The notes under the pieces were generated by a model. That model was not told the DNA's origin, searched no databases, and was given only the letters and a program-made list of their open reading frames with translations. DNA of 64,000 bases, taken from NCBI RefSeq assembly GCF_023734115.1, contig NZ_AP025737.1, forward strand, positions 992,001-1,056,000, read 5' to 3'. Each line of letters starts with the position of its first letter. The stretch's first letter is position 1. Shown here piece after piece: positions 53,705 through 64,000 of the stretch. Position numbers and translations under genes: made by a program. The stretch comes from Herbiconiux sp. L3-i23. Lineage in GTDB: Bacteria > Actinomycetota > Actinomycetes > Actinomycetales > Microbacteriaceae.

Positions 53705-54930
53705 GCTGGCTGTCGCGCACGGCGACGGCGGTCGCCGCCGCCGGGGTCGAGGCGTGGTCCGAGGTCCGCGTGCACAGGGGCCGCGTGCTGCTGTCGCTGA
53801 TCGGTGTCGGCGTGGCCGTCAGTGCGCTCACCGTCGTCGTCGCCGCGGGCGGCATCGCCGAGCAGACCCTGCGGGAGCAGAGCGAGCGCTCATCCGGTCG
53901 GGCGGCGACGCTCGGGGTCAGCGCCTACACGCTCGACGGCAGCCCGATCGCGGCGGATGCGCTAGACGAGGCCTTCTTCGGCGCCGCCGAACGCTACGAC
54001 ATCGCCTATGCGAGCGAGCACGGCTACGGTCAGCAGGAGGTCCGCTTCCCGGACGGGCGCGAGCAGGTGCAGATGCAGACCGTGTCCGTGCCGTACGGCG
54101 AGATGCACCGTATCGAGCTGCTCACGGGATCCTGGTTCACCGAGGCCGACGCCGCGCGGCTCGCCCCGGCCCTCGTCGTCAATGAGCGCTTCTGGGAGCG
54201 GATCGGCTCGCCCGACCTGCGCACCCATCCGACGATCCTGCTGAGCGGCCAACCGGATGCGACCGCGGTCATCGTCGGCGTCACCCCGTCGCCGACCTAC
54301 GACGAGTTCCCGTCGATGTTCATGCTCGGTGCCCAGGCGCGGGCGGTGCAGGGCGATGCGCTCGCCGAGCAGTACGGGCCGCCGCAGTACGAGCTGTGGG
54401 TGCCGCCGGACCTCTCCGACGCGCTCACCGCGCGTCTTCCCGCCGACCTCGCGCCGAGCCTCGGCGACGGCGTCCAGATCGACGTCTACCGCAGCGACTT
54501 CGCGGAGCAGAGCGCCGAGTCGCTGCGGCAGGTGCAGCTCATCGTCGGCGGCATCGCCCTCCTCGTGCTCGCCCTCGGCGCGCTCGGTCTCGTCAACATC
54601 GCCCTCGTGACGGTGCGGTCGCGGATCCGCGAGATCGGTATCCGGCGCACCTTCGGCGCGACCGCCGCGCGCGTGTTCTTCGCGGTGATGATGGAGAGCA
54701 TCGTGGCCACCGTCGTCGCGGGTGTGGTCGGAGTGATGCTCGCGGTGCTGGTGGTGAAGAACCCGATCACCGAGGATTTCATCGGTCAGGGCGTCGCGGA
54801 CCTTCCGCCGTTCCCGGTCGAGGCGGCGCTCACGGGGCTCATCGCCGCGACCGTCGTCGGCGCCCTCGCCGGTCTGATCCCCGCCCTCGTGGCGGTACGG
54901 GTGAAGGTGATCGACGCGATCCGCTACTGA
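53701..54930 (+). CDS. MacB/FtsX-type ABC permease
   Basis: The 409-residue protein has an N-terminal membrane helix (RVLLSLIGVGVAVSALTVVVAAGG), a large extracellular MacB-PCD-like domain, and three C-terminal helices with IREIGIRRTFGATAARVFFAVMMESIVATVVAGVVG, the FtsX domain. GTG at 53701 overlaps the ATPase stop. It is the membrane part of a MacB-like exporter, often for peptides, lipids or drugs. Confidence 0.88.
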   Translation: MSWLSRTATAVAAAGVEAWSEVRVHRGRVLLSLIGVGVAVSALTVVVAAGGIAEQTLREQSERSSGRAATLGVSAYTLDGSPIAADALDEAFFGAAERYDIAYASEHGYGQQEVRFPDGREQVQMQTVSVPYGEMHRIELLTGSWFTEADAARLAPALVVNERFWERIGSPDLRTHPTILLSGQPDATAVIVGVTPSPTYDEFPSMFMLGAQARAVQGDALAEQYGPPQYELWVPPDLSDALTARLPADLAPSLGDGVQIDVYRSDFAEQSAESLRQVQLIVGGIALLVLALGALGLVNIALVTVRSRIREIGIRRTFGATAARVFFAVMMESIVATVVAGVVGVMLAVLVVKNPITEDFIGQGVADLPPFPVEAALTGLIAATVVGALAGLIPALVAVRVKVIDAIRY

Positions 54931-54946
54931 TCGCGTGCCCGACGCA

Positions 54947-55528
54947 TCAGTGCAGGGACGCGTCGGCGGTGGTGACCCGCCAGTCGGTGAAGCGGACCTC
55001 GAGTCCGGGGCGGGTCGGCGCGCAGAGGAAGGGGCCCGCCTCGGTCGGCTCGTCGACCCAGGGCGCCACCCGGACGAGCCGGAATGCGTCGTCGTCGACT
55101 CGAGCGCGCACGGTCACGGCGTCGTCCGCCCAGCTCGCGCGCACTGTGACGCGTCGTCCCGCCCACTCCGGGACGGGGGCCACCGACCAGTCCGAGCGCC
55201 CGTGCGTGACGACGGCGCCCAGCTGCGGCACGCCGTCCGCGAATTCGACGCCCGCCTTGAGCCACGCCCCACCGGCCGCCCGCAGGAACACCCCCGCCTG
55301 ATCGAACTGTTCCGCGAACGCGGCGATGAAGGTCACCTCGACGGCGCTGTCCTGGACGATCGGGGCGAGGAGGGCGTGCTCGCTGTCGTGTAGGAACCCG
55401 TACGAGGTCGTCCGCCACGCGTCGCTGCCCTCGGCCGCGGTCGCGACGAGCGCGTCGCCCTCGGAATGCTGCGCGACGGGCGGATGCGACCACCGGCCGT
55501 CCTGCCAAGGGATCCGACGTGTGCTCAT
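54947..55528 (-). CDS. DUF1349 (concanavalin-like) domain protein
   Basis: The 193-residue protein is mostly beta strands. It contains DAWRTTSYGFLHDSEHALLAPIVQDSAVEVTFIAAFAEQFDQAGVFLRAAGGAWLKAGVEF, the pattern of the DUF1349 jelly-roll family. Many members are regulators of, or bind, carbohydrate-like ligands; function is not known here. The ATG at 55528 is 27 bp from the divergent GNAT start, so they share one short promoter region. It converges with the MacB-type operon. Confidence 0.85.
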   Translation of the reverse strand: MSTRRIPWQDGRWSHPPVAQHSEGDALVATAAEGSDAWRTTSYGFLHDSEHALLAPIVQDSAVEVTFIAAFAEQFDQAGVFLRAAGGAWLKAGVEFADGVPQLGAVVTHGRSDWSVAPVPEWAGRRVTVRASWADDAVTVRARVDDDAFRLVRVAPWVDEPTEAGPFLCAPTRPGLEVRFTDWRVTTADASLH

Positions 55529-55555
55529 CCGCCCAACGATGGCAGACTTCCACGG

Positions 55556-56044
55556 GTGAGCGGATATCGGATTCGCGACGCCGGCTCGGGCGACGCCCTC
55601 GCGCTGACGGAGGCCCTCGTCGAGGCGGCGAATTGGGACTCCGACCGGCAGCGGCCGCGCGTCGCCGTGCTCGCCGATCCGGTGCGTCGCCGCTACATCG
55701 CCTCGTGGCCCCGACCGGGCGACGCGGGAGTCCTCGCGGTCGACGGCGAAGGCGACCCGATCGGCGCGTGCTGGTACCGGCTGTTCCCCGCCGATCGCCC
55801 CGGTCTGGCGGCCGTGCCCGGAGTGCCCGAGATCACGCTGGGGGTGCGTCCCGTCTGGCGTGCGCAGGGAGTGGGCCGGACGATGCTCCGGGCCGTGCTC
55901 GAGAAGTCGATCGCCGCCGGTCACCCTCGCGTCGCGTTGAGCGTCGAACGCGGCAACTTCGCGCAGCGCCTCTACATCAGCGAGGGCTTCGTGACGGTCA
56001 GCTCGAACGACACGGCCGACATCATGGTCCGCGCCGCCCGCTGA
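55556..56044 (+). CDS. GNAT-family N-acetyltransferase
   Basis: The 162-residue protein has the acetyl-CoA motif LGVRPVWRAQGVGRTMLRAVLEKSI and VALSVERGNFAQRLYISEGFV, canonical for small GNAT acetyltransferases. GTG at 55556 starts it, close to the divergent DUF1349 gene. The substrate is not predicted. A strong hairpin follows the stop. Confidence 0.88.
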   Translation: MSGYRIRDAGSGDALALTEALVEAANWDSDRQRPRVAVLADPVRRRYIASWPRPGDAGVLAVDGEGDPIGACWYRLFPADRPGLAAVPGVPEITLGVRPVWRAQGVGRTMLRAVLEKSIAAGHPRVALSVERGNFAQRLYISEGFVTVSSNDTADIMVRAAR

Positions 56045-56046
56045 AC

Positions 56047-56087
56047 CCCGGCTGACCGCTCGCGCCGGCGCGAGCGTGTCAGCCGGG
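56047..56087 (+). terminator. Long hairpin between the GNAT gene and ftsK
   Basis: CCCGGCTGAC (56047-56056) pairs with GTCAGCCGGG (56078-56087). Inside it GCTCGCGC (56058-56065) pairs with GCGCGAGC (56068-56075). The stem is interrupted only by small bulges. It lies 2 bp after the GNAT stop and 32 bp before ftsK, so it probably ends the GNAT transcript. Confidence 0.8.
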
Positions 56088-56119
56088 CCGCCGGGGAGGG
56101 CCGCCGTATGGTGGAGCGC

Positions 56120-58954
56120 ATGGCTGGGAGCAGCAAGTCGACTAGTCGTGCCCGCACGACCGCGCGCAGTGGCGCCGCCACGCGGTCGCGCGCCACGGGC
56201 AACAGCACCTCCGCGCGCACCCGCAAGATGCCCGTCGTCCAGGAGCCCGAAGGCCCGCTGACGAAGATGTGGCTCGGTATGGCCCACGTTGCGGGCGGCG
56301 CCGCCCGCGTGTTCGGCCCCGAGGGTCTGCAGAAGGAGCAGCGTCGCGACGGGTTCCCCTTCCTGCTGCTCGTCCTCGCCGTCGCCGGAGCCGTCGTCGA
56401 ATGGTTCCTCGTCAACGAGCCGATCGCCCGCACCCTCGACGCGTGGACCTTCGGCGGCCTCTTCGGGCGGCTCGCCTTCGCGCTGCCCGTCATCTTCTTC
56501 GTCTTCGCGATCTGGCTGTTCCGCCACCCGAGCTCCGTCAACGACAACGGGCGGATCGGCGTCGGTCTCGCCTTGCTGCTCGTCTCCATCTCCGGGCTCT
56601 GCTACGTCTACGGCGGCCAGGTGGCACCGTGGGACGGCATCGACCGCGTCGCGCTGAGCGGCGGGGTGTTCGGCTGGCTGATCGGCGGGCCGCTGGTCGC
56701 GATCATCACGCCCGCGGGCGCCACGCTCGTGATCGTGCTGCTCGGCGTCCTTTCGCTCTTCATCGTCACCAAGACCCCGCCCAACAAGCTGCCCGAACGG
56801 CTGAGCGCCCTCTACGGCTACCTCTTCGGTGCCGAGAAGCCCGAGGACGCCGCGCCGGCTCCCGCGACCGGCGGGTCGAGATCCAAGTCGAAGGCGAAGG
56901 ACAAGGCCGACGGCGAAGAGTCGACCGGACTGCACATCTTCGACGTCGACGGCCCCGAAGACGAGGCGAGCCTGCCCTGGTGGCGGCGCAACAAGACCGG
57001 CCGCGAGGCCGAACCGGCCTACGACACGCCTATCGTGCCGAACTCCTTCACCGAGGTCATCGACGGCCCCGCCGCCCCCGAGTCGGGAGCGCCCGGAGCG
57101 GTGCAGGCTCCCAACGAGAGCGTCGACTTCGGCATCGAGCTCCTCGAAGACATGCTGAAAGCCGAAGAGGCGGGTGCGAAGGCGACCGGGGAGGTCGCGA
57201 TGGGCTCGACCGGCATCCGCGACGACTCCGCCGGCGCCACCGAGATCATCCGGCCCGTCGAGCCCGAGCCGCAGCTGCCGATCGATGACGGGGGAGACGC
57301 GGTCATGGCCGCACCCCTGCCGAGCGGGCCCTACCGCCTCCCGCCCGCCACGTCGCTGTCACCGGGCGACGTCGCGAAGACGCGGTCGGCGGCGAACGAC
57401 GAAGCGGTCGCCTCCATCACCAGCGTCCTCACCCAGTTCGGCGTCGACGCGAAGGTCACCGGCTTCTCCCGCGGGCCTACGGTCACCCGCTACGAGGTCG
57501 AGGTCGGCCCCGGCGTCAAAGTCGAACGCGTCACCGCGCTCAGCAAGAACATCTCCTATGCGGTCGCGAGCAACGAGGTCCGCATCCTCTCGCCGATCCC
57601 CGGCAAGAGCGCCATCGGCGTCGAGATCCCCAACACCGACCGCGAGATCGTGTCGCTCGGCGACGTGCTGCGCTCGAAAGCCGCAGTGAGCAGCAACCAC
57701 CCGATGACCATCGGCGTCGGCAAGGACGTCGAAGGCGGATTCGTCGTCGCGAACCTCGCGAAGATGCCCCACCTCCTCGTCGCCGGATCGACCGGCTCCG
57801 GTAAGTCGAGCTTCGTGAACTCGATGATCACCTCCCTCCTCATGCGGGCCCGACCCGACGAGGTGCGCATGGTGCTCATCGACCCGAAGCGCGTCGAACT
57901 CGCGCCGTACACGGGTGTCCCGCACCTGATCACGCCCATCATCACGAACCCCAAGAAGGCGGCCGAAGCGCTGCAGTGGGTCGTGAAGGAGATGGACATG
58001 CGCTACGACGACCTCGCGTCGTTCGGCTTCCGTCACATCGACGACTTCAACAAGGCCGTCATCGCGAACGAGATCATCCTGCCTCCCGGCAGCGAGCGGA
58101 AGCTGAAGCCCTACCCGTACCTCCTCGTCGTCGTCGACGAGCTCGCCGACCTCATGATGGTCGCCCCGCGCGACGTCGAAGACTCGATCGTGCGCATCAC
58201 CCAGCTGGCCCGTGCCTCGGGCATCCACCTGGTGCTCGCGACGCAGCGCCCGTCCGTCGACGTCGTCACCGGCCTCATCAAGGCCAACGTGCCCTCACGA
58301 CTCGCGTTCGCGGTGACGAGCGTCACCGACTCGCGCGTCATCCTCGACCAGCCCGGCGCCGACAAGCTCATCGGACAGGGTGACGGACTCTTCCTGCCGA
58401 TGGGGGCGTCGAAGCCCGTCCGCGTGCAGGGCGCGTGGGTCAAAGAGGACGAGATCAATCGGGTCGTCGAACACGTCACGAAGCAGGCGCGTCCCGAGTA
58501 CCGTCAGGACGTCGCCGAGGTCGCCGAGAAGAAGCAGATCGACGCCGACATCGGCGACGACCTCGACCTGCTGCTGCAGGCGGCGGAGCTCGTCATCACC
58601 TCGCAATTCGGGTCGACGTCGATGCTGCAGCGCAAGCTCCGTGTCGGCTTCGCGAAGGCCGGGCGACTCATGGACCTCCTCGAGTCGCGCGAGATCGTCG
58701 GCCCGTCCGAAGGGTCGAAGGCCCGCGACCTGCTCGTCACCGCCGAGCAGCTGCCGCAGGTCCTCGCCAAGCTGAAGGGCGAGGAACCTCCCGCATCCGG
58801 TGGTGGAGCCCCCGCCGCGTCGGCACCCGCCGGAGCGTCGCCCGCTCCCGCGCAGCCCGCGCTTCCCGACCCGGTCGACGCGCAGTTCGAGGGCCTCGAG
58901 GTCGTCGACGGCGACGCCGACGAGGACGCCTGGGGTCTCACCGGCCGCGACTAG
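56120..58954 (+). CDS. ftsK: FtsK/SpoIIIE-family DNA translocase
   Basis: The 944-residue protein has a basic N-terminus, four to five membrane helices in the first 220 residues, a long acidic/proline-rich linker, and the motor from about residue 430. The motor carries Walker [14 protein letters not shown], Walker [26 protein letters not shown] and, at the C-terminus, a winged gamma domain ([29 protein letters not shown]) that reads KOPS-like DNA. It moves chromosome termini across the division septum. The ATG at 56120 has GGAG 5 nt before it; an ATG at 56108 is in frame. Confidence 0.94.
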   Translation: MAGSSKSTSRARTTARSGAATRSRATGNSTSARTRKMPVVQEPEGPLTKMWLGMAHVAGGAARVFGPEGLQKEQRRDGFPFLLLVLAVAGAVVEWFLVNEPIARTLDAWTFGGLFGRLAFALPVIFFVFAIWLFRHPSSVNDNGRIGVGLALLLVSISGLCYVYGGQVAPWDGIDRVALSGGVFGWLIGGPLVAIITPAGATLVIVLLGVLSLFIVTKTPPNKLPERLSALYGYLFGAEKPEDAAPAPATGGSRSKSKAKDKADGEESTGLHIFDVDGPEDEASLPWWRRNKTGREAEPAYDTPIVPNSFTEVIDGPAAPESGAPGAVQAPNESVDFGIELLEDMLKAEEAGAKATGEVAMGSTGIRDDSAGATEIIRPVEPEPQLPIDDGGDAVMAAPLPSGPYRLPPATSLSPGDVAKTRSAANDEAVASITSVLTQFGVDAKVTGFSRGPTVTRYEVEVGPGVKVERVTALSKNISYAVASNEVRILSPIPGKSAIGVEIPNTDREIVSLGDVLRSKAAVSSNHPMTIGVGKDVEGGFVVANLAKMPHLLVAGSTGSGKSSFVNSMITSLLMRARPDEVRMVLIDPKRVELAPYTGVPHLITPIITNPKKAAEALQWVVKEMDMRYDDLASFGFRHIDDFNKAVIANEIILPPGSERKLKPYPYLLVVVDELADLMMVAPRDVEDSIVRITQLARASGIHLVLATQRPSVDVVTGLIKANVPSRLAFAVTSVTDSRVILDQPGADKLIGQGDGLFLPMGASKPVRVQGAWVKEDEINRVVEHVTKQARPEYRQDVAEVAEKKQIDADIGDDLDLLLQAAELVITSQFGSTSMLQRKLRVGFAKAGRLMDLLESREIVGPSEGSKARDLLVTAEQLPQVLAKLKGEEPPASGGGAPAASAPAGASPAPAQPALPDPVDAQFEGLEVVDGDADEDAWGLTGRD

Positions 58955-59343
58955 CCGACGTTCCCGACGCCCGACGACTGACAGAGTCTGAGGACGTTGC
59001 CGAACGGATCCGAGACGTCGACGGTGGGCCCGCCCGGGGCGTCCTCATCGACGCCGGAGTGGCGGATGCCCGAGGCGTTCAGCTCTGCCACTACGGCGTG
59101 GACGTCGGGGACGGTGAGCCAGACCGCCCCACCGAAGGGTCCGTCTCCTGCATGCATGGAGAGATCGAGGACGCAGCCGTCTCGGTGCACCCGCAGGTAG
59201 AGGGGGAGTCCGGGGGCGAAACGATGCTCGAACACCACCGCGAAACGGAGCCCCTCGACGTAGAAGCGCCGCGCGACGGTCTCGTCCCCGATCCGGAGTA
59301 CGGGGATCGCCGAACTCCACGCTCCGCGGTGCGATGGCGCCAT
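58951..59343 (-). CDS. VOC-family (glyoxalase-like) protein
   Basis: The 130-residue protein has a single VOC fold: [23 protein letters not shown] opening, [34 protein letters not shown] and the closing [11 protein letters not shown]. The fold resembles bleomycin-resistance and glyoxalase-like proteins. It overlaps the end of ftsK by 4 bp. ATG at 59343 is the start. Ligand unknown. Confidence 0.85.
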   Translation of the reverse strand: MAPSHRGAWSSAIPVLRIGDETVARRFYVEGLRFAVVFEHRFAPGLPLYLRVHRDGCVLDLSMHAGDGPFGGAVWLTVPDVHAVVAELNASGIRHSGVDEDAPGGPTVDVSDPFGNVLRLCQSSGVGNVG

Positions 59344-59486
59344 GGTGCGATGCTCCCCCTCGGAGCGGTCCGTGTCGACCCCGAGTCGCGTGCCGGGTGA
59401 CCGGGGACCTCGAACGGTAAACTCGCCGAAGACGGCACGCGCGAGGACGCGCACACCGGGCCGACCGCAGGGGAGAGACGACGAAC

Positions 59487-60209
59487 GTGAGCGGCGAGGC
59501 GCGAGAACCCGGTGGCAACGGCCCCAAGGGCGAGGCGATGCGCAAAGCGCGCGCCCAGTACGAGCGCGGTCAGGCCAAGGTCGTCGAACGCGCTCGCGGC
59601 CGGGTGCTGCAGTCCGGCGACACCAAGGCGAGCGACGGCAACGTCGCGAACATCATCACCGCGGTCCGCATCCTCTTCGCCCCCGTCTTCCTGACCCTGC
59701 TGCTGATCGACGCCGGAGACGGCGGCGCGCTGCGGTGGGTGGCGACGGCCCTGTTCGTCGTCGGCATCGCGACCGACGGCGTCGACGGCATGCTCGCGCG
59801 CCGCCGCAACCTCGTCACCAACGTCGGCATCCTGCTCGACCCCATCGCCGACAAGGTGCTGACCGGGGGAGCGCTCGTCGGGCTGTCGATCCTCGCCGAG
59901 CTGCCGTGGTGGGTCACCGCCCTCATCCTGGTGCGCGAGCTCGGCATCACCGCGTTCCGCTTCGCGGTTCTCCGAGACCGGGTCATCCCCGCGTCACGCG
60001 GCGGCAAGCTGAAGACCGTCTTCCAGGCTGTGGCGATCTCGTTCGCTCTCGCCCCATTCGCGGAGGTCGCACGCGATCTCGGCTGGGCCGCCGGGGTGCC
60101 CTGGATCGACGGGGTGAACACCGCGCTGATGTCGATCGCGTTGCTGCTCACGGTCGCCACCGGCATCGACTACCTGGTGCAGGCCTGGCGGCTCGGTCGA
60201 TCGAGATGA
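59487..60209 (+). CDS. pgsA: CDP-diacylglycerol-glycerol-3-phosphate 3-phosphatidyltransferase
   Basis: The 240-residue protein contains the CDP-alcohol phosphotransferase motif TDGVDGMLARRRNLVTNVGILLDPIADK (D-x2-DG-x2-AR-x8-G-x3-D-x3-D) and about five membrane helices. It makes phosphatidylglycerophosphate. An N-terminal polar extension of about 50 residues precedes the first helix. The GTG at 59487 has GGGAGAGACG upstream. It sits with cinA and recA in the order usual for actinobacteria. Confidence 0.93.
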   Translation: MSGEAREPGGNGPKGEAMRKARAQYERGQAKVVERARGRVLQSGDTKASDGNVANIITAVRILFAPVFLTLLLIDAGDGGALRWVATALFVVGIATDGVDGMLARRRNLVTNVGILLDPIADKVLTGGALVGLSILAELPWWVTALILVRELGITAFRFAVLRDRVIPASRGGKLKTVFQAVAISFALAPFAEVARDLGWAAGVPWIDGVNTALMSIALLLTVATGIDYLVQAWRLGRSR

Positions 60210-60724
60210 GCGGCGACCCGGTCGAGCGCGTCGCCGCCGATGTCGTGCACGGTCTCGTCGCCCGGGGCCTGACCGTCGCCGTCGCCGAGTCGCTGACCGG
60301 CGGGCTCGTCGCCTCCGCGCTGATCGAGGTACCGGGCGCATCACGCACCGTGCGCGGCGCGATCGTCGCCTACGCCACCCCGCTCAAGCACGACCTGCTC
60401 GGAGTCGACGCCGCGCTGCTCGGCGAGCACGGCCCCATCCATCCCGACGTGGCGCTGATGATGGCGGCGGGCGTGCGGGAGCGCTGCGGAGCCGACATCG
60501 GCATCGCGACGACGGGGGTCGCGGGCCCCGACTCGCAGGACGGGCACCTGCCGGGCGAGGTGTACGTCGCCGTGGTCATGGCCGGCCGCACCGAGGTGCG
60601 CGGCCTGCAGATCGAGGGAGACAGGGCTCGGGTGCGCGGCCGGAGCGTCGTCGCGGCCCTCGAACTCGTCATCGAGACGGTCGGACTGAGCAACAGGCAG
60701 ACTCCGCAGCATCCGCCGGGTTGA
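60206..60724 (+). CDS. cinA: CinA-family C-terminal domain protein (nicotinamide-nucleotide amidase-like)
   Basis: The 172-residue protein has the amidase core TVAVAESLTGGLVASALIEVPGASRTVRGAIVAYA and DIGIATTGVAGPDSQDG. It corresponds to the C-terminal half of CinA/PncC, which deamidates nicotinamide mononucleotide. The ATG at 60206 overlaps the pgsA stop. Its position before the ClgR-like gene and recA is conserved. Confidence 0.9.
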   Translation: MSGDPVERVAADVVHGLVARGLTVAVAESLTGGLVASALIEVPGASRTVRGAIVAYATPLKHDLLGVDAALLGEHGPIHPDVALMMAAGVRERCGADIGIATTGVAGPDSQDGHLPGEVYVAVVMAGRTEVRGLQIEGDRARVRGRSVVAALELVIETVGLSNRQTPQHPPG

Positions 60725-60866
60725 GTCGGAATAACTCAGGTTTCGGTCCGGTTACAGATGACGTGTTCACAAGCAATACTCAATCCCTCTCATTAGGGTT
60801 TGGGAATCGATCGCAGTACGGTGTCCGTTCCGGCACCGCGAAATCTTCAGACGTGAGGAGGGTCAC

Positions 60867-61214
60867 ATGGTTCTAGTTCGTCAGGAGCTCGGCGACGTTC
60901 TGCGGGACTTCCGCCTGCAGAAGGGCCGCACCCTCCGCCAGGTGGCCAGCAAGGCGAGCGTCGCGCTCGGCTACCTCAGTGAGGTCGAGCGGGGTCAGAA
61001 AGAGGCCTCGTCCGAAATCCTCGCCTCCGTCGCGGACGCGCTCGACACTCCCATCTCGGTCATCATGCGCGAGGTCGGAGACCGTCTCGCAGTGATCGAG
61101 GGCATCGACGTCCCCGATGCGCTTCCCGCCGACTTCGGCGAGCGGTACGCCGGCGAATCCTTCTCGAAGGACTCCTTCTCGAAGGATCTTGACGCCGACT
61201 TGGTCGCCCGCTGA
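60867..61214 (+). CDS. ClgR-like helix-turn-helix regulator
   Basis: The 115-residue protein has an XRE helix-turn-helix (LGDVLRDFRLQKGRTLRQVASKASVALGYLSEVERGQKEASSEILASVADAL, about residues 8-60) followed by a short tail. In actinobacteria the regulator at this position (ClgR) controls clp protease genes. The tail carries a 5-residue duplication, SFSKDSFSKD. The ATG at 60867 has GAGGAGG upstream. No ClgR-type target site could be identified nearby by eye. Confidence 0.88.
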   Translation: MVLVRQELGDVLRDFRLQKGRTLRQVASKASVALGYLSEVERGQKEASSEILASVADALDTPISVIMREVGDRLAVIEGIDVPDALPADFGERYAGESFSKDSFSKDLDADLVAR

Positions 61215-61233
61215 TCCGGCCCGTCCATCACCC

Positions 61234-61262
61234 GGAAAGCCCCGCTTCGTGCGGGGCTTTCC
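61234..61262 (+). terminator. Terminator after the ClgR-like gene
   Basis: GGAAAGCCCCGC (61234-61245) and GCGGGGCTTTCC (61251-61262) form a perfect 12-bp stem with a TTCGT loop, 19 bp after the stop codon. Confidence 0.88.
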
Positions 61263-61314
61263 GCATGTCGGAGCACTCCCGGCCTCCCGCGCTGATGAAA
61301 GGAATCCTTCTTCG

Positions 61315-61536
61315 ATGCAGTTGAGTGAGTTCCGCCTCGCCGTCGCCGAAGAGTTCGGCACCGCCCGCGGCAAGGCGCTCGTTCGAGAGATGAACCTCGG
61401 GGCCGTCGGGGGCCTCACCGCCGAGGAGGCGCTCGCGGCCGGATGGTCGGCGTCGCAGGTGTGGTCGGCGCTCTGCCGCGAGAACGACGTGCCGCTCGAA
61501 CGCTGGCACGGCAGAGGTCGTCCCGACCCTCGCTGA
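61315..61536 (+). CDS. DUF3046 protein
   Basis: The 73-residue protein starts MQLSEFRLAVAEEFG and contains NLGAVGGLTAEEALAAGWSASQVWSALCRENDVP. The family is small, actinobacterial and usually found directly before recA. The function is unknown. AAAGGAATCC lies upstream of the ATG at 61315. The 288-bp gap to recA holds the recA promoter, which was not firmly located. Confidence 0.85.
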   Translation: MQLSEFRLAVAEEFGTARGKALVREMNLGAVGGLTAEEALAAGWSASQVWSALCRENDVPLERWHGRGRPDPR

Positions 61537-61824
61537 CGCGCCCTCCGGACGGCGAAAGGATTCGCAGGCGACACGCCGCCTCCGCCTCTCGAAGATAGTT
61601 TCGAACGGGCGTAATGTCCTGCACAGGTGGCAGGTCTCGTCCCGTCTCCACGGATAGGGGTCGTCCGGCATGCGATGTCGGTGGCTCTGTCTACCGTCGA
61701 GGCAGAACGAGTTCTCGTCCACTGAGCCTTGTCGCAGGTCGTCCCGCACGACCGACGCGACAGCCTATAGGCGCACCGCCCGTCCTCTCACCGCGTGCGA
61801 GGGCACACCGAACAGGAGACCGCA

Positions 61825-62889
<1,065 letters not shown>

Positions 62890-62893
62890 GCCG

Positions 62894-63568
62894 ATGACCC
62901 GCGACGACGCCGGTGAGGCGGAGTGGATCGCTCCGGTCACCTACCTCTTCGGTGCCGCTCCCGAGGCCGCGACGCCTCGCGAGACGACTGACGAGAACGA
63001 CGCCTCACCGCGTCGTCGCGGCGACATCCCTCGATCCGAGGGCGTCCTCCGGCATCAGGACAACTCCCGACACGACAAGGCGTCGAGCGCCGAAAGCACC
63101 CGTCGCATCGAGAACGTCAGCACCGCCGCGCTCGCTCGGCGAGGGCTTTCCGAGTCCGAAGTGCGCACCCGGTTGATGGACAAGGGCTTCACCGACGAGC
63201 AGGTCGCGCCCGAGGTCGAGCGCCTCCGTCGAGCCGGCTACCTCGACGACCGGCGTCTCGCGGAAGAGGTCATCCGCATCGAGGCCGAGCGCAAAGGCAA
63301 GGGGCGCACCGCGATCATCGCCGAGCTCCGCCGCCGAGGCATCGATCAGGACGACTACGCAGACGCCCTCGCCGAACTCGATCAGGAGAGCGAACGGGAG
63401 CGCGCCGAAGAGATCGCGGTGCGCAAGCTCGGCAGCCTGCGGGCACTCGACCCGCGCACGGCCGAGCGGCGTCTGTACGCCCTGCTCGCCCGACGCGGCT
63501 ACTCCGGCGAACTCGCCCGCAATGCGGTCGGCGAGGCCATGCAGCGCTACGCGACAGACGTCGACTAG
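62894..63568 (+). CDS. recX: Regulatory protein RecX
   Basis: The 224-residue protein has an N-terminal charged extension of about 75 residues, then three-helix repeats typical of RecX (ALARRGLSESEVRTRLMDKGF and ELRRRGIDQDDYADALAEL). RecX modulates RecA filaments. The ATG at 62894 is 4 bp after the recA stop, so the genes are cotranscribed. The extension is longer than in many relatives. Confidence 0.9.
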   Translation: MTRDDAGEAEWIAPVTYLFGAAPEAATPRETTDENDASPRRRGDIPRSEGVLRHQDNSRHDKASSAESTRRIENVSTAALARRGLSESEVRTRLMDKGFTDEQVAPEVERLRRAGYLDDRRLAEEVIRIEAERKGKGRTAIIAELRRRGIDQDDYADALAELDQESERERAEEIAVRKLGSLRALDPRTAERRLYALLARRGYSGELARNAVGEAMQRYATDVD

Positions 63569-63634
63569 GCGCACTGCGACCCGCGGCTCGACACCGCAGA
63601 GGGCCTGTTCGCCCGCGATTACACTGGCCGAATC

Positions 63635-64000
63635 ATGACCGACCTGCTCGCGCCGCCCCGCACCTATTCGGTGCGCACCTACGGCTGCCAGATGAACGTG
63701 CACGACTCCGAACGCCTGAGCGGATCCCTCGAAGCGGCCGGCTACATCCGATCCGAGAGCGACGACGCCGACGTCGTCGTCATCAACACCTGCGCGGTGC
63801 GCGAGAACGCCGACAACAAGCTCTACGGCAACCTCGGACACCTCGCATCGGTCAAGCGCCAGCGGTCGGGCATGCAGATCGCGGTCGGCGGCTGCCTCGC
63901 CCAGAAGGACAAGAACGTCATCCTCGAGAAGGCGCCCTGGGTGGACGTCGTCTTCGGAACCCACAACATGGGCTCCCTGCCGAGCCTGCTCGAGCGGGCA
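63635..64000 (+). CDS. miaB: tRNA-2-methylthio-N6-dimethylallyladenosine synthase, N-terminal part
   Basis: The first 122 codons are present. They contain the UPF0004 cysteines in [19 protein letters not shown] and [10 protein letters not shown], and the fold leading to the radical-SAM domain. MiaB adds a methylthio group to tRNA position 37. The ATG at 63635 has a TACACT hexamer (63620-63625) 9 nt upstream. The radical-SAM and TRAM domains lie beyond the window. Confidence 0.92.
   Translation, partial: MTDLLAPPRTYSVRTYGCQMNVHDSERLSGSLEAAGYIRSESDDADVVVINTCAVRENADNKLYGNLGHLASVKRQRSGMQIAVGGCLAQKDKNVILEKAPWVDVVFGTHNMGSLPSLLERA

Noticed and set aside
60725-60866. A clear -35/-10 promoter for the ClgR-like gene
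   Set aside because: TTCACA and TAGGGT boxes are present, but their spacing (22 bp) is wrong for a standard promoter.
61601-61616. SOS (LexA) box upstream of recA
   Set aside because: Only the TCGAAC half matches the actinobacterial consensus; the second half (GTAATG) does not, so it was not annotated.
61729-61771. PafBC-type promoter for recA (TTGTCGCAGG with TATAGG)
   Set aside because: The two boxes are about 27 bp apart, too far for the known motif.

Overview
The window is about 70% G+C chromosomal DNA. Its conserved blocks (pnp, an M16 peptidase and dapB; thyX, dapA, RNase J and ftsK; pgsA, cinA, a ClgR-like regulator, a DUF3046 protein, recA, recX and miaB) have the gene order and protein style of an actinobacterium, most likely a member of the Microbacteriaceae. 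That assignment comes from recognition and was not searched. No tRNA, rRNA, CRISPR array, integrase or transposase was recognised.

Layout. 1-9.6 kb: an ABC-F ATPase (partial) with a likely leader-peptide attenuator, a divergent DHA2-type efflux pump, two alpha/beta hydrolases, a NERD-domain protein and a surface 5'-nucleotidase gene broken by two frameshifts. 9.6-13.6 kb: a luciferase-like monooxygenase and FMN reductase pair behind a perfect palindrome, a FUSC-type membrane protein and a second luciferase-like enzyme. 13.6-14.14 kb: an alternating array of two 88-bp palindromic elements between convergent genes. 14.1-18.3 kb: a LysR regulator divergent from an MFS pump, a DedA protein, and an isopenicillin-N-synthase-like oxygenase behind a structured leader with a small ORF. 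18.3-27.5 kb: a GntR-controlled amino-sugar or glycoside operon with a NagB-like deaminase, ABC importer, GH4 glycosidase, sugar kinase, Gfo/Idh/MocA dehydrogenase and ThuA-like protein. 27.5-28.8 kb: a 199-bp tandem repeat and a frameshifted SRPBCC gene bracketed by two 87-bp palindromic elements.

29.0-31.3 kb is pnp with a strong terminator. 31.4-41.7 kb is accessory: SDR with TetR, a YdeI-like protein, a purine deaminase cluster (add-like, ade-like, acyl-CoA dehydrogenase-like, Asp/Glu racemase), two aldo/keto reductases (one without two catalytic residues) and another TetR. 42.0-64.0 kb is mostly core: M16 peptidase, dapB, thyX, dapA, rnj, an HlyD/MacB-type export system, ftsK, pgsA, cinA, recA, recX and the start of miaB. 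A DUF559 endonuclease-like gene sits between thyX and dapA, again bracketed by the palindromic elements.

Working picture. dapB and dapA supply diaminopimelate, thyX supplies dTMP, and pnp with RNase J handles RNA turnover. The 19-27 kb operon appears to import a glycoside, phosphorylate it, hydrolyse it and deaminate the amino sugar. The most unusual content is the palindromic repeat family (nine copies seen, two subtypes). It delimits accessory genes and supplies their stop codons. Two candidate leader-peptide attenuators are the next most interesting items.
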